64,000 nt of DNA, from the NCBI RefSeq assembly GCF_900163645.1, contig NZ_FUKM01000028.1, positions 1 to 64,000 on the forward strand, given 5' to 3'. Shown piece by piece: positions 39,089 through 48,401 of this stretch. The first letter of the stretch is position 1. Every line of letters begins with the position of its first letter. The notes under the pieces are model-generated. The model saw nothing but the letters and a program-made list of their open reading frames with translations. It had not been told where the DNA came from and ran no database searches. The position numbers and the translations under genes are program-made. This stretch comes from Halomonas citrativorans. GTDB taxonomy: Bacteria; Pseudomonadota; Gammaproteobacteria; Pseudomonadales; Halomonadaceae.

Positions 39089-39142
39089 ATACTGATCAAG
39101 CAGACAGATACCGACTGTCTTTTATTGTTTATGGAGTTTGGT

Positions 39143-39820
39143 ATGTCGCGGCCACTCACAGCACGTCAGCAACATGTTTTTGATTTTATAGTAAAAACCA
39201 TGGGTGAATTCGGCTACCCTCCCACCCGCGCCGAAATTGCCAAGGCCTTGGGCTTTAAGTCCCCCAATGCCGCTGAAGAGCATTTACGTGCTCTTGAGCG
39301 TAAAGGCGTGATCCGGATTATTCGCAATACGTCGCGGGGAATTCGCCTCCCCAACCAGGAAGCGCAGGACGTTAGCGAATTACCCGCCACCGTTGCGGCC
39401 AACAACAATGATCTTCCGCCGATGGGCTTGCCGGTTATTGGTGAAGTTGCCGCTGGCAGCCCGATCCTTGCAGCGGAGCATATTGACCGTTACTGCCCGC
39501 TACCCGCGGAATATTTCACCCCTAAAGCCGACTATCTCCTGCGGGTACGCGGTTTATCCATGAAGGATGTGGGTATCCTGGAAGGCGATTTACTAGCGGT
39601 GCACCGCACTGATCGTGTACGTGACGGGCAAATCGTCGTTGCGCGGCTGGAAGATGAAGTAACCGTAAAACGCTTTCAACGCCAAGGGCATCAGGTAATG
39701 TTGATTGCAGAAAACGCTGATTTTGCACCGATTGAAATCGACCTGCGAACCCAATCCCTGGATATTGAAGGCGTAGGTGTAGGCGTCATCCGTGGCGGTA
39801 ATGGCCAAGCGCTAGGCTAA
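39143..39820 (+). CDS. lexA: LexA repressor, self-cleaving SOS regulator
   Basis: A 225-residue LexA: winged helix ([16 protein letters not shown] ... [25 protein letters not shown]), linker with cleavage region [14 protein letters not shown], catalytic Ser in [13 protein letters not shown] and Lys in DEVTVKRF. It represses DNA-repair genes until RecA filaments trigger self-cleavage. ATG 39143 follows GGAG by 8 bp; the upstream extension of the frame crosses the operator. The linker after the DNA-binding domain is somewhat long (about 80-100, Asn-rich). A strong terminator follows. Confidence 0.93.
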   Translation: MSRPLTARQQHVFDFIVKTMGEFGYPPTRAEIAKALGFKSPNAAEEHLRALERKGVIRIIRNTSRGIRLPNQEAQDVSELPATVAANNNDLPPMGLPVIGEVAAGSPILAAEHIDRYCPLPAEYFTPKADYLLRVRGLSMKDVGILEGDLLAVHRTDRVRDGQIVVARLEDEVTVKRFQRQGHQVMLIAENADFAPIEIDLRTQSLDIEGVGVGVIRGGNGQALG

Positions 39821-39855
39821 TAATCCGTTTGCGTAAAATCGGATTTTAAAAGCAT

Positions 39856-39893
39856 CAAGGGGGTGGCCCTTTTCATGACCACCCCCTTGTTTT
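39856..39893 (+). terminator. Intrinsic terminator of lexA
   Basis: A perfect 11-bp stem (CAAGGGGGTGG, 39856-39866, against 39879-39889) around a 12-nt loop is followed by TTTTGTT. It lies between the convergent lexA and purU stops. On the minus strand the T-tract is weak, so it mainly serves lexA. Confidence 0.88.
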
Positions 39894-39927
39894 GTTACTG
39901 ATTCAGCTTCAACAGTTTTTAAAACGC

Positions 39928-40782
39928 TTAGCTAAAGACCACCGTCTTATTGCCGTGGATCAAAACGCGGTCCTCCAGATGCCAGCGCAGGCCTCGCGCC
40001 AGTACGGCTTTTTCTACATCGCGTCCAAAGCGAACCAGGTCGGTTGGCGTATGGCAATGACTCACGCGATGAATATCCTGCTCAATAATCGGCCCTGCAT
40101 CCAACTCCTCCGTCACGTAGTGACACGTCGCGCCAATCAGTTTTACACCGCGCTCATAGGCCTGATGATACGGTTTGGCACCGGCAAATGAAGGCAAGAA
40201 GCTGTGGTGAATATTAATCACCTGCCCAGCATAGCGCTCACACAACGACGGGGGCAGAATCTGCATATAGCGCGCCAATACAATACAGTCCGCTCGCGCG
40301 TTATCGATAAGCTCCTGCACCTGAGCAAACGACGCTTCCTTATTATTCGGGTCCACCGGCACATGGTGATAAGGAATACCGTACCACTCAGCGATTGAGC
40401 GCATGTCTTCGTGATTAGAAATCACACCGGCTATGTCACAATCCAGCTCACCTGCCTGCCAACGGTAAAGCAAATCCACCAGGCAGTGAGACTCACGAGA
40501 GACCATGAGTATGACTCGCCGACGCTTTTGGGTATCCATCAGCGCCCACTGCATGGAAAACTCTTGAGCAATTGGCTCAAAGGCGCTGCGTAATGTTTCA
40601 ACGGACATGCCAAGCGAATCGGCCAATATCTCATAACGCATAAAAAAGCGGCCTGTTTGCAAGTCAGAATGCTGACTGGCTTCAGTGATAGAGCCGCCTT
40701 GTTGAGCAATAAAACCAGACACACGGGCAACAATACCCACCTGATCGGGGCAGGAAACGACTAAACGATAATAATGAGACAT
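39928..40782 (-). CDS. purU: Formyltetrahydrofolate deformylase
   Basis: A 284-residue protein with an N-terminal ACT domain (YYRLVVSCPDQVGIVARVSGF) and a C-terminal formyltransferase-fold domain. The latter has NIHHSFLPSF and CHYVTEELDAGPIIEQD, containing the catalytic Asn-His-Asp set. It releases formate from 10-formyl-THF, balancing one-carbon pools with purine synthesis (purM/purN are also in this window). The ATG at 40782 starts the conserved MSHYYRL; the longer open frame is unlikely. It is divergent from the RNase J gene. Confidence 0.9.
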   Translation of the reverse strand: MSHYYRLVVSCPDQVGIVARVSGFIAQQGGSITEASQHSDLQTGRFFMRYEILADSLGMSVETLRSAFEPIAQEFSMQWALMDTQKRRRVILMVSRESHCLVDLLYRWQAGELDCDIAGVISNHEDMRSIAEWYGIPYHHVPVDPNNKEASFAQVQELIDNARADCIVLARYMQILPPSLCERYAGQVINIHHSFLPSFAGAKPYHQAYERGVKLIGATCHYVTEELDAGPIIEQDIHRVSHCHTPTDLVRFGRDVEKAVLARGLRWHLEDRVLIHGNKTVVFS

Positions 40783-40991
40783 GTGAAGTACTCTTGACGA
40801 ACTACGAAATACGAGTGACTTAGCGTAATGGCGCAGCAAATAGCGGCTAAATAGCAACGTCGTAAATAACGGCCGCCTAGTGTACCGGAACCCCGTTAAC
40901 GAAGCACCGTTATCTAATGTCGGGGGTCATTGTTAGCCGCCCCTGCCTTCCCGTATAGTTAAGACATTACTTTTTAGGCTTTTCATAACCG

Positions 40992-42653
40992 ATGCATCCA
41001 CCACGCGTTCAACTTCGCCCTCGCCGCCGCCCTCCCCTGCGCCTACTGCCGCTGGGTGGGTGTGGTGAAATTGGCATGAATCTAACGCTGTATGGATACG
41101 ACGATCACTGGATCGCGGTCGACTGCGGCATGATGATTCGCCAGGATTTGCCTAACTCGCCCCTTCAGGTACCTAACCTGGGCACCGCCGAGACGCTGGG
41201 CATAACACCCCAAGCGTTATTTATAACGCATGGCCATGAAGATCACATTGGCGCGGTTGCTTGGCTATGGCCCAAGTGGAACTGCCCTATCTATGCCACC
41301 CCACTTGCGGCAGGCCTCTTACGCGCAAAATTCGCTGAACACCAACTAAGTAGCGCCGCGATTAAGATTATCGAGCCGGGCGAAGCAATGGAAACGGCGC
41401 CCTTTTCGGTGCGCTATTTGCCGGTTACCCATTCGATCCCTGAAAGCTGCGCACTGGTCATTGTGATGGGCGACTACCGCATAATGCACACAGGGGATTG
41501 GAAGCTGGACCCAGAGCCGCTGATTGGCACGCCCATCAACGCGGCGCAATTTCGAGCGCTTGCCCCGATTGATTTAGTAGTAGGTGATTCAACCAATGCC
41601 CCTCTGCCTGGCCACTCCAGCAGTGAAGGCGATGTGGCTAAAGCGCTCTCTAAAACACTGAATGAATGCAAGGGCCGCGTCGTGGTCTCCTGCTTTGCAA
41701 GCAACCTGGCACGCGTATTAGCCATTGGCCGGGCGGCTCATCAATGCGGCCGTCGGGTCAGTTTGATGGGACGATCCATGGAGCGCATGGTGAGCATTGC
41801 ACGCGGGCTTGGCTACATGGATGACTTTCCAGCGCTTGTCCCCCCTCATGATTTGGGCTATTTGCCCCCCGATGAAGTGGTGATTATCGCCACAGGTAGC
41901 CAGGGTGAACCTCGTGCAGCACTGCAACGACTTGCTCAAGGGCGCCATCCGTTTATTGACCTTGAGCCTGGCGATAACGTCATTTTCTCTGCCAAAGCTA
42001 TCCCCGGCAATGAACGCCCCATTGATCAGCTCAAAAAACGTTTGGTCCAACTTGGGGTCACGATCTTTGATGAGGTTAATCATCCTGAGCTGCACGCCAC
42101 CGGCCACCCTTCGCAAGATGAACTCGTCAAATTCTACCAGTGGATCAGGCCCAAATATTTGATCCCCGTGCACGGCGAGGCGCGCCATCAGCAGGCCCAC
42201 CAAGCGATTGCAGACTCCTTGGGCATCAGCGCACCTTTAGCACCCGTTAATGGCGACATGATCGTTATGGACCACTTGGGACTGCGCTGCGAAGCCCGCC
42301 ACCCTCAACCGCCCTGTATCGTTAATCAGAATAGCGTTGTGCCGCATCCAGGCCTGGATGCCACCAAGACCACGACGCGCCGAGGCAGTTTATTTCTCGC
42401 CTTGCCTGTTGCGGCCAGCGATACCGGATGGTGGCGCATCGGTCGCTTGATGCTGGATAGCAGCAACGCCAGCCCACTCGATGAAGATAGCTTTAGCGAA
42501 TGGCTGGACAATCAGTTGGAGGAGATTAAAGCGGATACGCTGGCTGATTTGCGCTTTGCGCTACAGCCACGCTTGATTCATTGGTTGGCGGATCACATGC
42601 AGCACATGCCCGAGGTTCACTTACAAATAATGGCCGCGGAAGCGCCTCTATAA
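40992..42653 (+). CDS. rnj: Ribonuclease J (metallo-beta-lactamase/beta-CASP)
   Basis: A 553-residue protein with GGCGEIGMNLTLYGYDDHWIAVDCGM at the N-terminus, zinc motif HGHEDHIGAV (about 78-87), a beta-CASP domain, and motif PVHGEARHQQAH. This is the RNase J family, an endo/5'-3' exoribonuclease of mRNA decay and rRNA maturation. RNase J is usual in Firmicutes, actinobacteria and alphaproteobacteria and less so in gammaproteobacteria that rely on RNase E. The N-terminal 20 residues are Arg/Pro-rich. It is flanked by purU (divergent) and moaE (convergent). Confidence 0.85.
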   Translation: MHPPRVQLRPRRRPPLRLLPLGGCGEIGMNLTLYGYDDHWIAVDCGMMIRQDLPNSPLQVPNLGTAETLGITPQALFITHGHEDHIGAVAWLWPKWNCPIYATPLAAGLLRAKFAEHQLSSAAIKIIEPGEAMETAPFSVRYLPVTHSIPESCALVIVMGDYRIMHTGDWKLDPEPLIGTPINAAQFRALAPIDLVVGDSTNAPLPGHSSSEGDVAKALSKTLNECKGRVVVSCFASNLARVLAIGRAAHQCGRRVSLMGRSMERMVSIARGLGYMDDFPALVPPHDLGYLPPDEVVIIATGSQGEPRAALQRLAQGRHPFIDLEPGDNVIFSAKAIPGNERPIDQLKKRLVQLGVTIFDEVNHPELHATGHPSQDELVKFYQWIRPKYLIPVHGEARHQQAHQAIADSLGISAPLAPVNGDMIVMDHLGLRCEARHPQPPCIVNQNSVVPHPGLDATKTTTRRGSLFLALPVAASDTGWWRIGRLMLDSSNASPLDEDSFSEWLDNQLEEIKADTLADLRFALQPRLIHWLADHMQHMPEVHLQIMAAEAPL

Positions 42654-42719
42654 ACGAAACGAGGCGTAACCGAATCCTTTAGAACGCAGCACACTCGCTA
42701 GGCGGGTACTGTAATCGTC

Positions 42720-43175
42720 TTATGCCCAGCGCTCGGCATCTTGCCAATCGGTAGCGCGTTCTTTCACCCAATACTCACCCTGTGTGGAATGCTCCTTTTT
42801 CCAGAACGGCGCTTGGGTTTTTAAAAAATCCATAATAAAGTCACACGCTTCAAATGCTTCGCGCCGGTGAGCGCTCGCCACCAGCACCCTAACGATGGGA
42901 TCACCCGGCGCCAGGTAGCCCACCCGATGAACAATATAAACCGCTTGGAGCGACCAGCGCTGCCACGCCTGTTCACCTATCTGCTCCAGCGTACGCTCTG
43001 TCATGCCGGGGTAGTGTTCCAGGGTAAGTCCGGTGACATCAGGCGACTCGTTAAAGTCCCGAACCAACCCTGTAAAACTGACAACCGCGCCAATATCAGT
43101 TCGCTGAGCGAGCGTAGATGCATAGCCATCGCCTAATGAAAAAGGCGCTGACTGGATTCGGACCTGGATATTCAT
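42720..43175 (-). CDS. moaE: Molybdopterin synthase catalytic subunit
   Basis: A 151-residue MoaE: GAVVSFTGLVRDFN (about 31-44), LEHYPGMTERTL, the basic HRVGYLAPGDPIVRVLVASAHR region, and KTQAPFWKKEH with the catalytic Lys pair. It moves sulfur from thiocarboxylated MoaD to precursor Z to make molybdopterin. ATG 43175 lies 3 bp after the stop of the moaC-moaD fusion (TAATTGATG), so the two are translationally coupled. Confidence 0.93.
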   Translation of the reverse strand: MNIQVRIQSAPFSLGDGYASTLAQRTDIGAVVSFTGLVRDFNESPDVTGLTLEHYPGMTERTLEQIGEQAWQRWSLQAVYIVHRVGYLAPGDPIVRVLVASAHRREAFEACDFIMDFLKTQAPFWKKEHSTQGEYWVKERATDWQDAERWA

Positions 43176-43178
43176 CAA

Positions 43179-43979
43179 TTAGCCCCCTGTCACGGGTGGA
43201 AAAAAGGCGACTTCATCCTCGTCAGTAATCCGTGCGCTGTCGTTGGCCATCACCTGGTTAATCGCACACAGCGTCCGCTGGTCGGTGAGCATGCTAAATC
43301 GCGTATCACGCTGGCTCAGCGCAGCCTTCAAACCCGCAATATCACGGCTCGGCACCTGGTCCAAGTCAAGCACCGTATCACTCACACCGACACGTTCACG
43401 CAGCTCGGCTAAAAACTTCACCCGAACACAGGGCGAGGCGCAGCGTTCGCCTAGTGTCACTTCGCCTGCCGTCCCTTCCCCCGTCACAATGGGGGCTTGC
43501 GGGCGAGCACTGCGCTGATAATCGCCACGTACGCCGCCGCGTTTGCTTTCAAGCTGAACAGCGTCGATACACATATCCTTATCGACGGCTTTACACATAT
43601 CGTAGAGCGTTAAACACGCGACCGACACCGCGGTAAGCGCCTCCATCTCAACACCTGTGCGCCCATTTAATCGACACAGTGCCGTCACGTGGACACAGCC
43701 CTGGGCCGGGTCGATATCAAATTCAATGGAGACTTTGGAAAGCGCCAACGAATGACATAAAGGGATTAATTCATGGGTACGCTTCGCGGCCTGAATACCG
43801 GCAATACGGGCCGTTGCAATGACATCGCCCTTGGGTAACTCGCCATCACTTAGCAGCTTGAGCGTTTCTGGCTGCATTAAAACCCGCCCCGAGGCGACGG
43901 CCTCACGACGTGTTTCGTGCTTATCACCCACATCGACCATATTAGCTTCACCACGCGTATTGAGGTGGGTTAGCTGCAT
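43179..43979 (-). CDS. moaC: MoaC-MoaD fusion protein (cyclic pyranopterin synthase plus molybdopterin synthase small subunit)
   Basis: A 266-residue single reading frame. Residues 1-154 are MoaC ([56 protein letters not shown]), which makes cyclic pyranopterin monophosphate. Residues 155-184 are a linker. Residues 185-266 are MoaD ([14 protein letters not shown] ... [12 protein letters not shown]) ending in the Gly-Gly that is thiocarboxylated. MoaD's C-terminus stays free, so both activities could survive. The ATG at 43979 follows AGGTGA by 5-6 bp. It lies between mobB and moaE, so the separate moaD gene expected here is the one fused in. Confidence 0.88.
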   Translation of the reverse strand: MQLTHLNTRGEANMVDVGDKHETRREAVASGRVLMQPETLKLLSDGELPKGDVIATARIAGIQAAKRTHELIPLCHSLALSKVSIEFDIDPAQGCVHVTALCRLNGRTGVEMEALTAVSVACLTLYDMCKAVDKDMCIDAVQLESKRGGVRGDYQRSARPQAPIVTGEGTAGEVTLGERCASPCVRVKFLAELRERVGVSDTVLDLDQVPSRDIAGLKAALSQRDTRFSMLTDQRTLCAINQVMANDSARITDEDEVAFFPPVTGG

Positions 43980-43984
43980 GTTTA

Positions 43985-44545
43985 TCACCTATGTTTTAAA
44001 AATGTGCCATTGGGTTGAGTGCTCGCCCACGTACGCACCCAGTGAGTAATTGCATCGATATCATTAAGGTTTAGCGGGGTAATCCGGGGGTCAAGCTCAA
44101 CCGGTGATTGATCATCAAGTGCCACCGCCTGAATCGTCGCATCATGAAGAATAGACGGCTCTCCAATTCCCTTACGATACAGTACAAGCTTGGGAATGGG
44201 CCATGCTTTGAATCCTTCCACGATAACAAGGTCTGGCTCATGGTAAGCCATCATCGCCAGCAACGCTGCCAGGTCTGGCTCATCCTGACCCGGCGTTTCC
44301 TGCATCAGCGCAAAACGTTCACGTGAAGCGACCAGCATCGGTGCCGCCCCAGCGCTACGCAGCTCATAGCTATCTTTACCGGGTTTATCCACTTCAAAAC
44401 TGTGATGGGCATGCTTTATGACAGCTACCTTTAGCCCTGCCTGGCGCAACCGTGGCAGCAACTGCGTTAGTAGCGTCGTTTTTCCCGTTCCACTCCAAGC
44501 GACAACGCCGAGTACGGGAAATGCAGTGGCTACATTACTTACCAT
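43985..44545 (-). CDS. mobB: Molybdopterin-guanine dinucleotide synthesis adapter MobB
   Basis: A 186-residue GTP-binding protein with P-loop [17 protein letters not shown] (about residues 14-30), [21 protein letters not shown] and DLVIVEGFK. It assists MobA in attaching GMP to molybdopterin. No mobA or moeA lies in the window. The second ATG (44545) is preferred because AAGGAG sits 8 bp before it; the first ATG at 44551 is only 2 bp from that site. It ends 5 bp before the moaC-moaD fusion. Confidence 0.88.
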   Translation of the reverse strand: MVSNVATAFPVLGVVAWSGTGKTTLLTQLLPRLRQAGLKVAVIKHAHHSFEVDKPGKDSYELRSAGAAPMLVASRERFALMQETPGQDEPDLAALLAMMAYHEPDLVIVEGFKAWPIPKLVLYRKGIGEPSILHDATIQAVALDDQSPVELDPRITPLNLNDIDAITHWVRTWASTQPNGTFLKHR

Positions 44546-44596
44546 ATACATGTCTCCTTCCCTGGTAATGAATCCTGATAAGGACGAGGGGGCTGT

Positions 44597-45832
44597 TTAC
44601 TCCCCTTCGCGCTCACGAGGCAATAGCCAATTCAATATGATACCTACGAGAGCCGCCAAGCTTACGCCCTGCAGGGTAAATTGACCTCCCCCAAATTGCA
44701 TACCGCCAATACCAAACACTAGAATCAACGACACCACCACCAGATTGCGTGGCGCGGTTAGCGACTGACCCGCACGTACTAGCGTATTCATTCCGACGAC
44801 AGCAATCGAGCCAAACAGCAGCGTCATAATGCCGCCCATTACCGGGCCTGGAATCGTTTGCAACAGTGCACCCAGCTTGGAAATAAAGGCCAGCAGAATG
44901 GCGATGATCGCCGCGACAATCATATAAACAGGGTTAAACGCCCGCGTCAGTGTTACGGCACCGGTTACTTCGGAATACGTCGTGTTGGGTGGGCCGCCAA
45001 ACAGTGCTGCCACCATGGTCGCCAAACCATCACCCAGCAATGTACGGTGCAGGCCCGGTTTTTCGAGATAATTTTTACGCGTTACCGAACCAATCGCCAC
45101 CATATCTCCGATATGCTCAACCGCAGGCGCAATGGCCACAGGAATCATGAATAAAATAGCCGCCCAATGAAAGCTAGGCGCGGTAAAATTGGGTATTCCA
45201 AGCCAAGCCGCTTCATGTACCGGTGTAAAATCGACAACCCCCATCACCAGGGAGAGTGCATAACCGGTAACAATACCCCCCATAATGGGAATCAAGCGCA
45301 GCAGGCCACGCCCAAATACCGCTAATACCAGCGTCACCAGCAGGCTGGCCATGGATAAAAAGATCGCTTGACCATAGCTGATATTGTCGCTGGTTTCCCC
45401 GGTTGCCATGCTAACGGCCACCGGCGCTAACGCGAGGCCGATCACCATGATGACTGGGCCAACCACCACCGCCGGTAACAAACGATTTAGCCAACCGATA
45501 CCGCGTACGCGTATGATCTGGGAAATAACGACATACACAAGACCGGCTACCAGTAAACCGCCAAGCGTCGCGGAAACACCAAAACTGGCAATAGACCCCT
45601 GGATAGGCGCGATAAACGCAAACGAGGACGCCAAAAACACCGGCACCGACTGCTTAGTAACCGCATGAAATATTAGCGTCCCCGCACCGGCAGTAAAAAG
45701 TGCAACACTTGGATCCAGGCCCGTTAACAGCGGAACCAGTACCAACGCGCCAAATGCGACAAACAGCATTTGTGCTCCGGTCAGCAGTACCTTCGGCCAA
45801 GACTCGGACCGGCTGCCAGCATTACTCATCAC
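44597..45832 (-). CDS. uraA: Uracil/xanthine permease (NCS2 family)
   Basis: A 411-residue membrane protein with about 14 predicted helices. NCS2 motifs include APAVEHIGDMVAIG with the substrate-binding Glu, and GGPPNTTYSEVTGAV. The short length, NTTYSE motif and position directly after upp favour uracil as substrate, imported with protons. A terminator-like hairpin (45867-45899) separates it from upp, so it may be expressed partly independently of upp. Confidence 0.88.
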   Translation of the reverse strand: MMSNAGSRSESWPKVLLTGAQMLFVAFGALVLVPLLTGLDPSVALFTAGAGTLIFHAVTKQSVPVFLASSFAFIAPIQGSIASFGVSATLGGLLVAGLVYVVISQIIRVRGIGWLNRLLPAVVVGPVIMVIGLALAPVAVSMATGETSDNISYGQAIFLSMASLLVTLVLAVFGRGLLRLIPIMGGIVTGYALSLVMGVVDFTPVHEAAWLGIPNFTAPSFHWAAILFMIPVAIAPAVEHIGDMVAIGSVTRKNYLEKPGLHRTLLGDGLATMVAALFGGPPNTTYSEVTGAVTLTRAFNPVYMIVAAIIAILLAFISKLGALLQTIPGPVMGGIMTLLFGSIAVVGMNTLVRAGQSLTAPRNLVVVSLILVFGIGGMQFGGGQFTLQGVSLAALVGIILNWLLPREREGE

Positions 45833-45866
45833 TCAACTCCCAGGAATCAATTTATATCGAAAAGGC

Positions 45867-45899
45867 AAAAAAATGCCCCCAACGCGAAGCGTAAGGGGC
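45867..45899 (-). terminator. Intrinsic terminator between upp and uraA
   Basis: On the minus strand, GCCCCTTACGC and GCGTTGGGGGC (45875-45885/45889-45899) form an 11-position stem with one T-T mismatch and a 3-nt loop, followed by seven T (45867-45873). It lies 18 bp after the upp stop and 35 bp before the uraA start, so it could end the salvage operon or attenuate uraA. Confidence 0.8.
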
Positions 45900-45916
45900 G
45901 CCGTTAGGCAAAACGC

Positions 45917-46546
45917 TTAACGCGTTCCAAATATCTTATCGCCGGCATCTCCCAATCCCGGCACGATATAACTATTCTCATCGAGTCGATCGTCTACCGA
46001 GGCCGTATAAATTTCCACGTCTGGGTAAGCATCCTGCACACGCTTGATGCCTTCGGGAGCAGCGACAAGAACAATGATCTTCATATGCTCACAGCCCCGC
46101 TCACGCAGCATGTCCAGTGTGGCGATCATGGAACCACCGGTTGCCAACATCGGGTCAATCACCAGCGCCATGCGCTCTTCAATATCGTTGGCGAATTTCG
46201 CAAAATACGGCACAGGCTGCAGCGTTTCTTCATCGCGATACAGGCCGACAACGCTGACGCGCGCACTGGGAATCAAATCTGTAACGCCTTCCAGCATGCC
46301 TAAACCAGCCCGCAGAATGGGTACAACCGTTACTTTTTTACCTTTAAGTCGGCGCGTGGCGATAGGCTCGCCATTCCAACCTTGAATTTCGTGATCCTCA
46401 AGCTCCAGGCCTTTCGTGGCCTCGTAAGTCAAGAGCTTGGCCACTTCACCTGCCAGTTCACGAAAGCTCTTGGTGCTCAAATCAACTTCGCGCATCAGTC
46501 CCAGCTTATGTTGAACAAGCGGATGGTTAATGGCGTAGACACTCAT
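45917..46546 (-). CDS. upp: Uracil phosphoribosyltransferase
   Basis: A 209-residue enzyme with [12 protein letters not shown] (8-19), a PRPP loop [17 protein letters not shown] (about 127-143) and the C-terminal [14 protein letters not shown]. It converts uracil and PRPP to UMP. It belongs to the run azgA-like permease, apt, gpt, ung, upp and uraA: uptake, salvage and DNA-uracil repair on one strand. About 98 bp separate it from ung. Confidence 0.94.
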   Translation of the reverse strand: MSVYAINHPLVQHKLGLMREVDLSTKSFRELAGEVAKLLTYEATKGLELEDHEIQGWNGEPIATRRLKGKKVTVVPILRAGLGMLEGVTDLIPSARVSVVGLYRDEETLQPVPYFAKFANDIEERMALVIDPMLATGGSMIATLDMLRERGCEHMKIIVLVAAPEGIKRVQDAYPDVEIYTASVDDRLDENSYIVPGLGDAGDKIFGTR

Positions 46547-46644
46547 GGGGCTTCCTCACTGCAGTGTGGTATCAGGATAACGACTCAGGCCGCATCTTCA
46601 GGCATACAAAATTGCGCGCATTCTACCTGCATCTGTCCATCAGG

Positions 46645-47328
46645 TTAAGCGCTTTCGGGCAGTTGCCATTCAACGGGCGAACGTCCTTGCCCCAGCAGGA
46701 ACTGGTTCGCTTGAGAAAACTGGTGATTGCCAAAAAAGCCACGATGGGCAGACAGCGGCGAAGGATGGGGCGACTCCAGCACTAAATGGCACCGCTGATC
46801 AATCAACGCTTTTTTCTGGCGCGCATGACTACCCCATAACAAAAACACGCACGGCGGAGCATGCTGGCTTACCGTTTCGATTGCTCGATCGGTAAACGGC
46901 TCCCAACCTTTGCCGCGGTGCGACGCGGCATTGCCTTGCTCAACGGTTAACGCCGTGTTTAACAGCAAAACGCCTTGTTTGGCCCAGCTAACCAGGCTGC
47001 CATGCGGCACCGGTTTAACGCCCACATCGCTTGCCAGTTCTTTATAAATATTGGCAAGCGACGGGGGGATTTTCACCCCCGGCTGAACAGAAAAGCTTAA
47101 CCCATGCGCTTGACGGGGGCCGTGGTACGGGTCCTGACCTAGAATAACGACTTTCACTTCTTCCAATGGCGTCAGTTCAAACGCACGAAACCAATCAGAA
47201 GAGTGAGGGTAAATAACCTTTTTAGCCGCTTTTTCCTGAGCCAAGAACTGTTTCAACGCCTTCATATAGTCGGCTTGAAATTCATCACCGAGCCACCGGC
47301 CCCAGTCGTTCGTTAATGGATTAGTCAT
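46645..47328 (-). CDS. ung: Uracil-DNA glycosylase
   Basis: A 227-residue family 1 UDG with the water-activating motif [11 protein letters not shown] (catalytic Asp near residue 65) and the DNA-intercalation loop [11 protein letters not shown]. It removes uracil from DNA. ATG 47328 starts [17 protein letters not shown] and overlaps the end of gpt by 8 bp; the longer open frame lies entirely within gpt. The link to pyrimidine salvage is by position only. Confidence 0.94.
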   Translation of the reverse strand: MTNPLTNDWGRWLGDEFQADYMKALKQFLAQEKAAKKVIYPHSSDWFRAFELTPLEEVKVVILGQDPYHGPRQAHGLSFSVQPGVKIPPSLANIYKELASDVGVKPVPHGSLVSWAKQGVLLLNTALTVEQGNAASHRGKGWEPFTDRAIETVSQHAPPCVFLLWGSHARQKKALIDQRCHLVLESPHPSPLSAHRGFFGNHQFSQANQFLLGQGRSPVEWQLPESA

Positions 47329-47809
47329 AAGTCCTTTTAACTTGATCAACGAGAGGCTCAACATAGGCAACTCCCATATCCCAAGGGAATTGAATCCAGC
47401 ACTGCTGGGCCACTTCAGTGAGATATTGGTCAACCAAAGGGCGCCCTTCTGGCTTGGCATAGATAGTGACAAAATGCGCTTTAGGCATCATTTCACGTAC
47501 CGCACGCGCGGTTTTACCGGTATCCACCAGATCATCGACCAACAGCCAGCCTTCGCCATCATGGTCAACGCCCTTCATGATATTCAGACCGCCCTGGTCC
47601 ATATGGTCATAGCTTTTAATACAGATCGTATCAATCAGGCGTACGTTAAGCTCACGTGCAATAAGTGCCGCCGGGATTAACCCGCCACGGGTAATCGCCA
47701 CAATACCCTTGAAGTCCCGCTCCATCATTTGGTGGCAAAGCTGACGCACATCTCGGTGCAGCTGGTCCCAGGAAATAATGAAGTGTTGGTGATAGCGTTC
47801 GCTGCTCAT
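47321..47809 (-). CDS. gpt: Xanthine-guanine phosphoribosyltransferase
   Basis: A 162-residue type I PRTase close to E. coli Gpt in pattern: [42 protein letters not shown] loop [13 protein letters not shown] and [15 protein letters not shown]. It salvages guanine and xanthine. ATG 47809 lies 8 bp after the apt stop. Its 3' end overlaps ung. Confidence 0.92.
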   Translation of the reverse strand: MSSERYHQHFIISWDQLHRDVRQLCHQMMERDFKGIVAITRGGLIPAALIARELNVRLIDTICIKSYDHMDQGGLNIMKGVDHDGEGWLLVDDLVDTGKTARAVREMMPKAHFVTIYAKPEGRPLVDQYLTEVAQQCWIQFPWDMGVAYVEPLVDQVKRTYD

Positions 47810-47817
47810 GAGAGGCG

Positions 47818-48363
47818 TTACTCGTCTTCGTTGAAAGAACATACCGCGAATACGCTGAAGCCAGCATCGCGAATTTTCTGAGAACCGCCCAACTCGGGTA
47901 GGTCAATAATGGTGGCGGTTTCTACGACATGCCCACCACAGCGCTGAATAAGATTTGCAGCGGCCAGCATAGTGCCGCCGGTGGCAATCAGGTCATCCAT
48001 CAGCAGTATCCGGTCATCTTTCTGGAATGCGTCAGAGTGCAGCTCAACTTCCGAATGGCCGTATTCCAGCTTGTAGGTTTCACTGACCGTTTTAAAAGGC
48101 AGTTTGCCTTTTTTTCGTACGGGCACAAAGCTACAACCTAGCTCATAGGCGAGCGGCGCACCGATAATGAAACCACGCGCATCAATCGCGGCGATGGCAT
48201 CCAGGTTCATTTCCTGATAGCGATGCACGAAACTGTCGATCAGCTTGCGAAACGCCGCACTGTTTTGTAGCAAGGGAGTAATGTCACGAAAATTCACTCC
48301 CTGCTCGGGCCAATCAGGAACGGTGCGAATAACCGACTTAATGTAGTCACCGTAGATGCTCAT
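47818..48363 (-). CDS. apt: Adenine phosphoribosyltransferase
   Basis: A 181-residue Apt with [17 protein letters not shown] near residue 17, [14 protein letters not shown], and PRPP loop [17 protein letters not shown] (about 118-134). It converts adenine to AMP. ATG 48363 is preferred to the one 12 bp upstream (GAGA spacing and family length). It lies 38 bp downstream of the purine permease. Confidence 0.93.
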   Translation of the reverse strand: MSIYGDYIKSVIRTVPDWPEQGVNFRDITPLLQNSAAFRKLIDSFVHRYQEMNLDAIAAIDARGFIIGAPLAYELGCSFVPVRKKGKLPFKTVSETYKLEYGHSEVELHSDAFQKDDRILLMDDLIATGGTMLAAANLIQRCGGHVVETATIIDLPELGGSQKIRDAGFSVFAVCSFNEDE

Positions 48364-48401
48364 CGCGTCTCTCATAGATTAATAATAAATAGCCTGGATA
48401 A

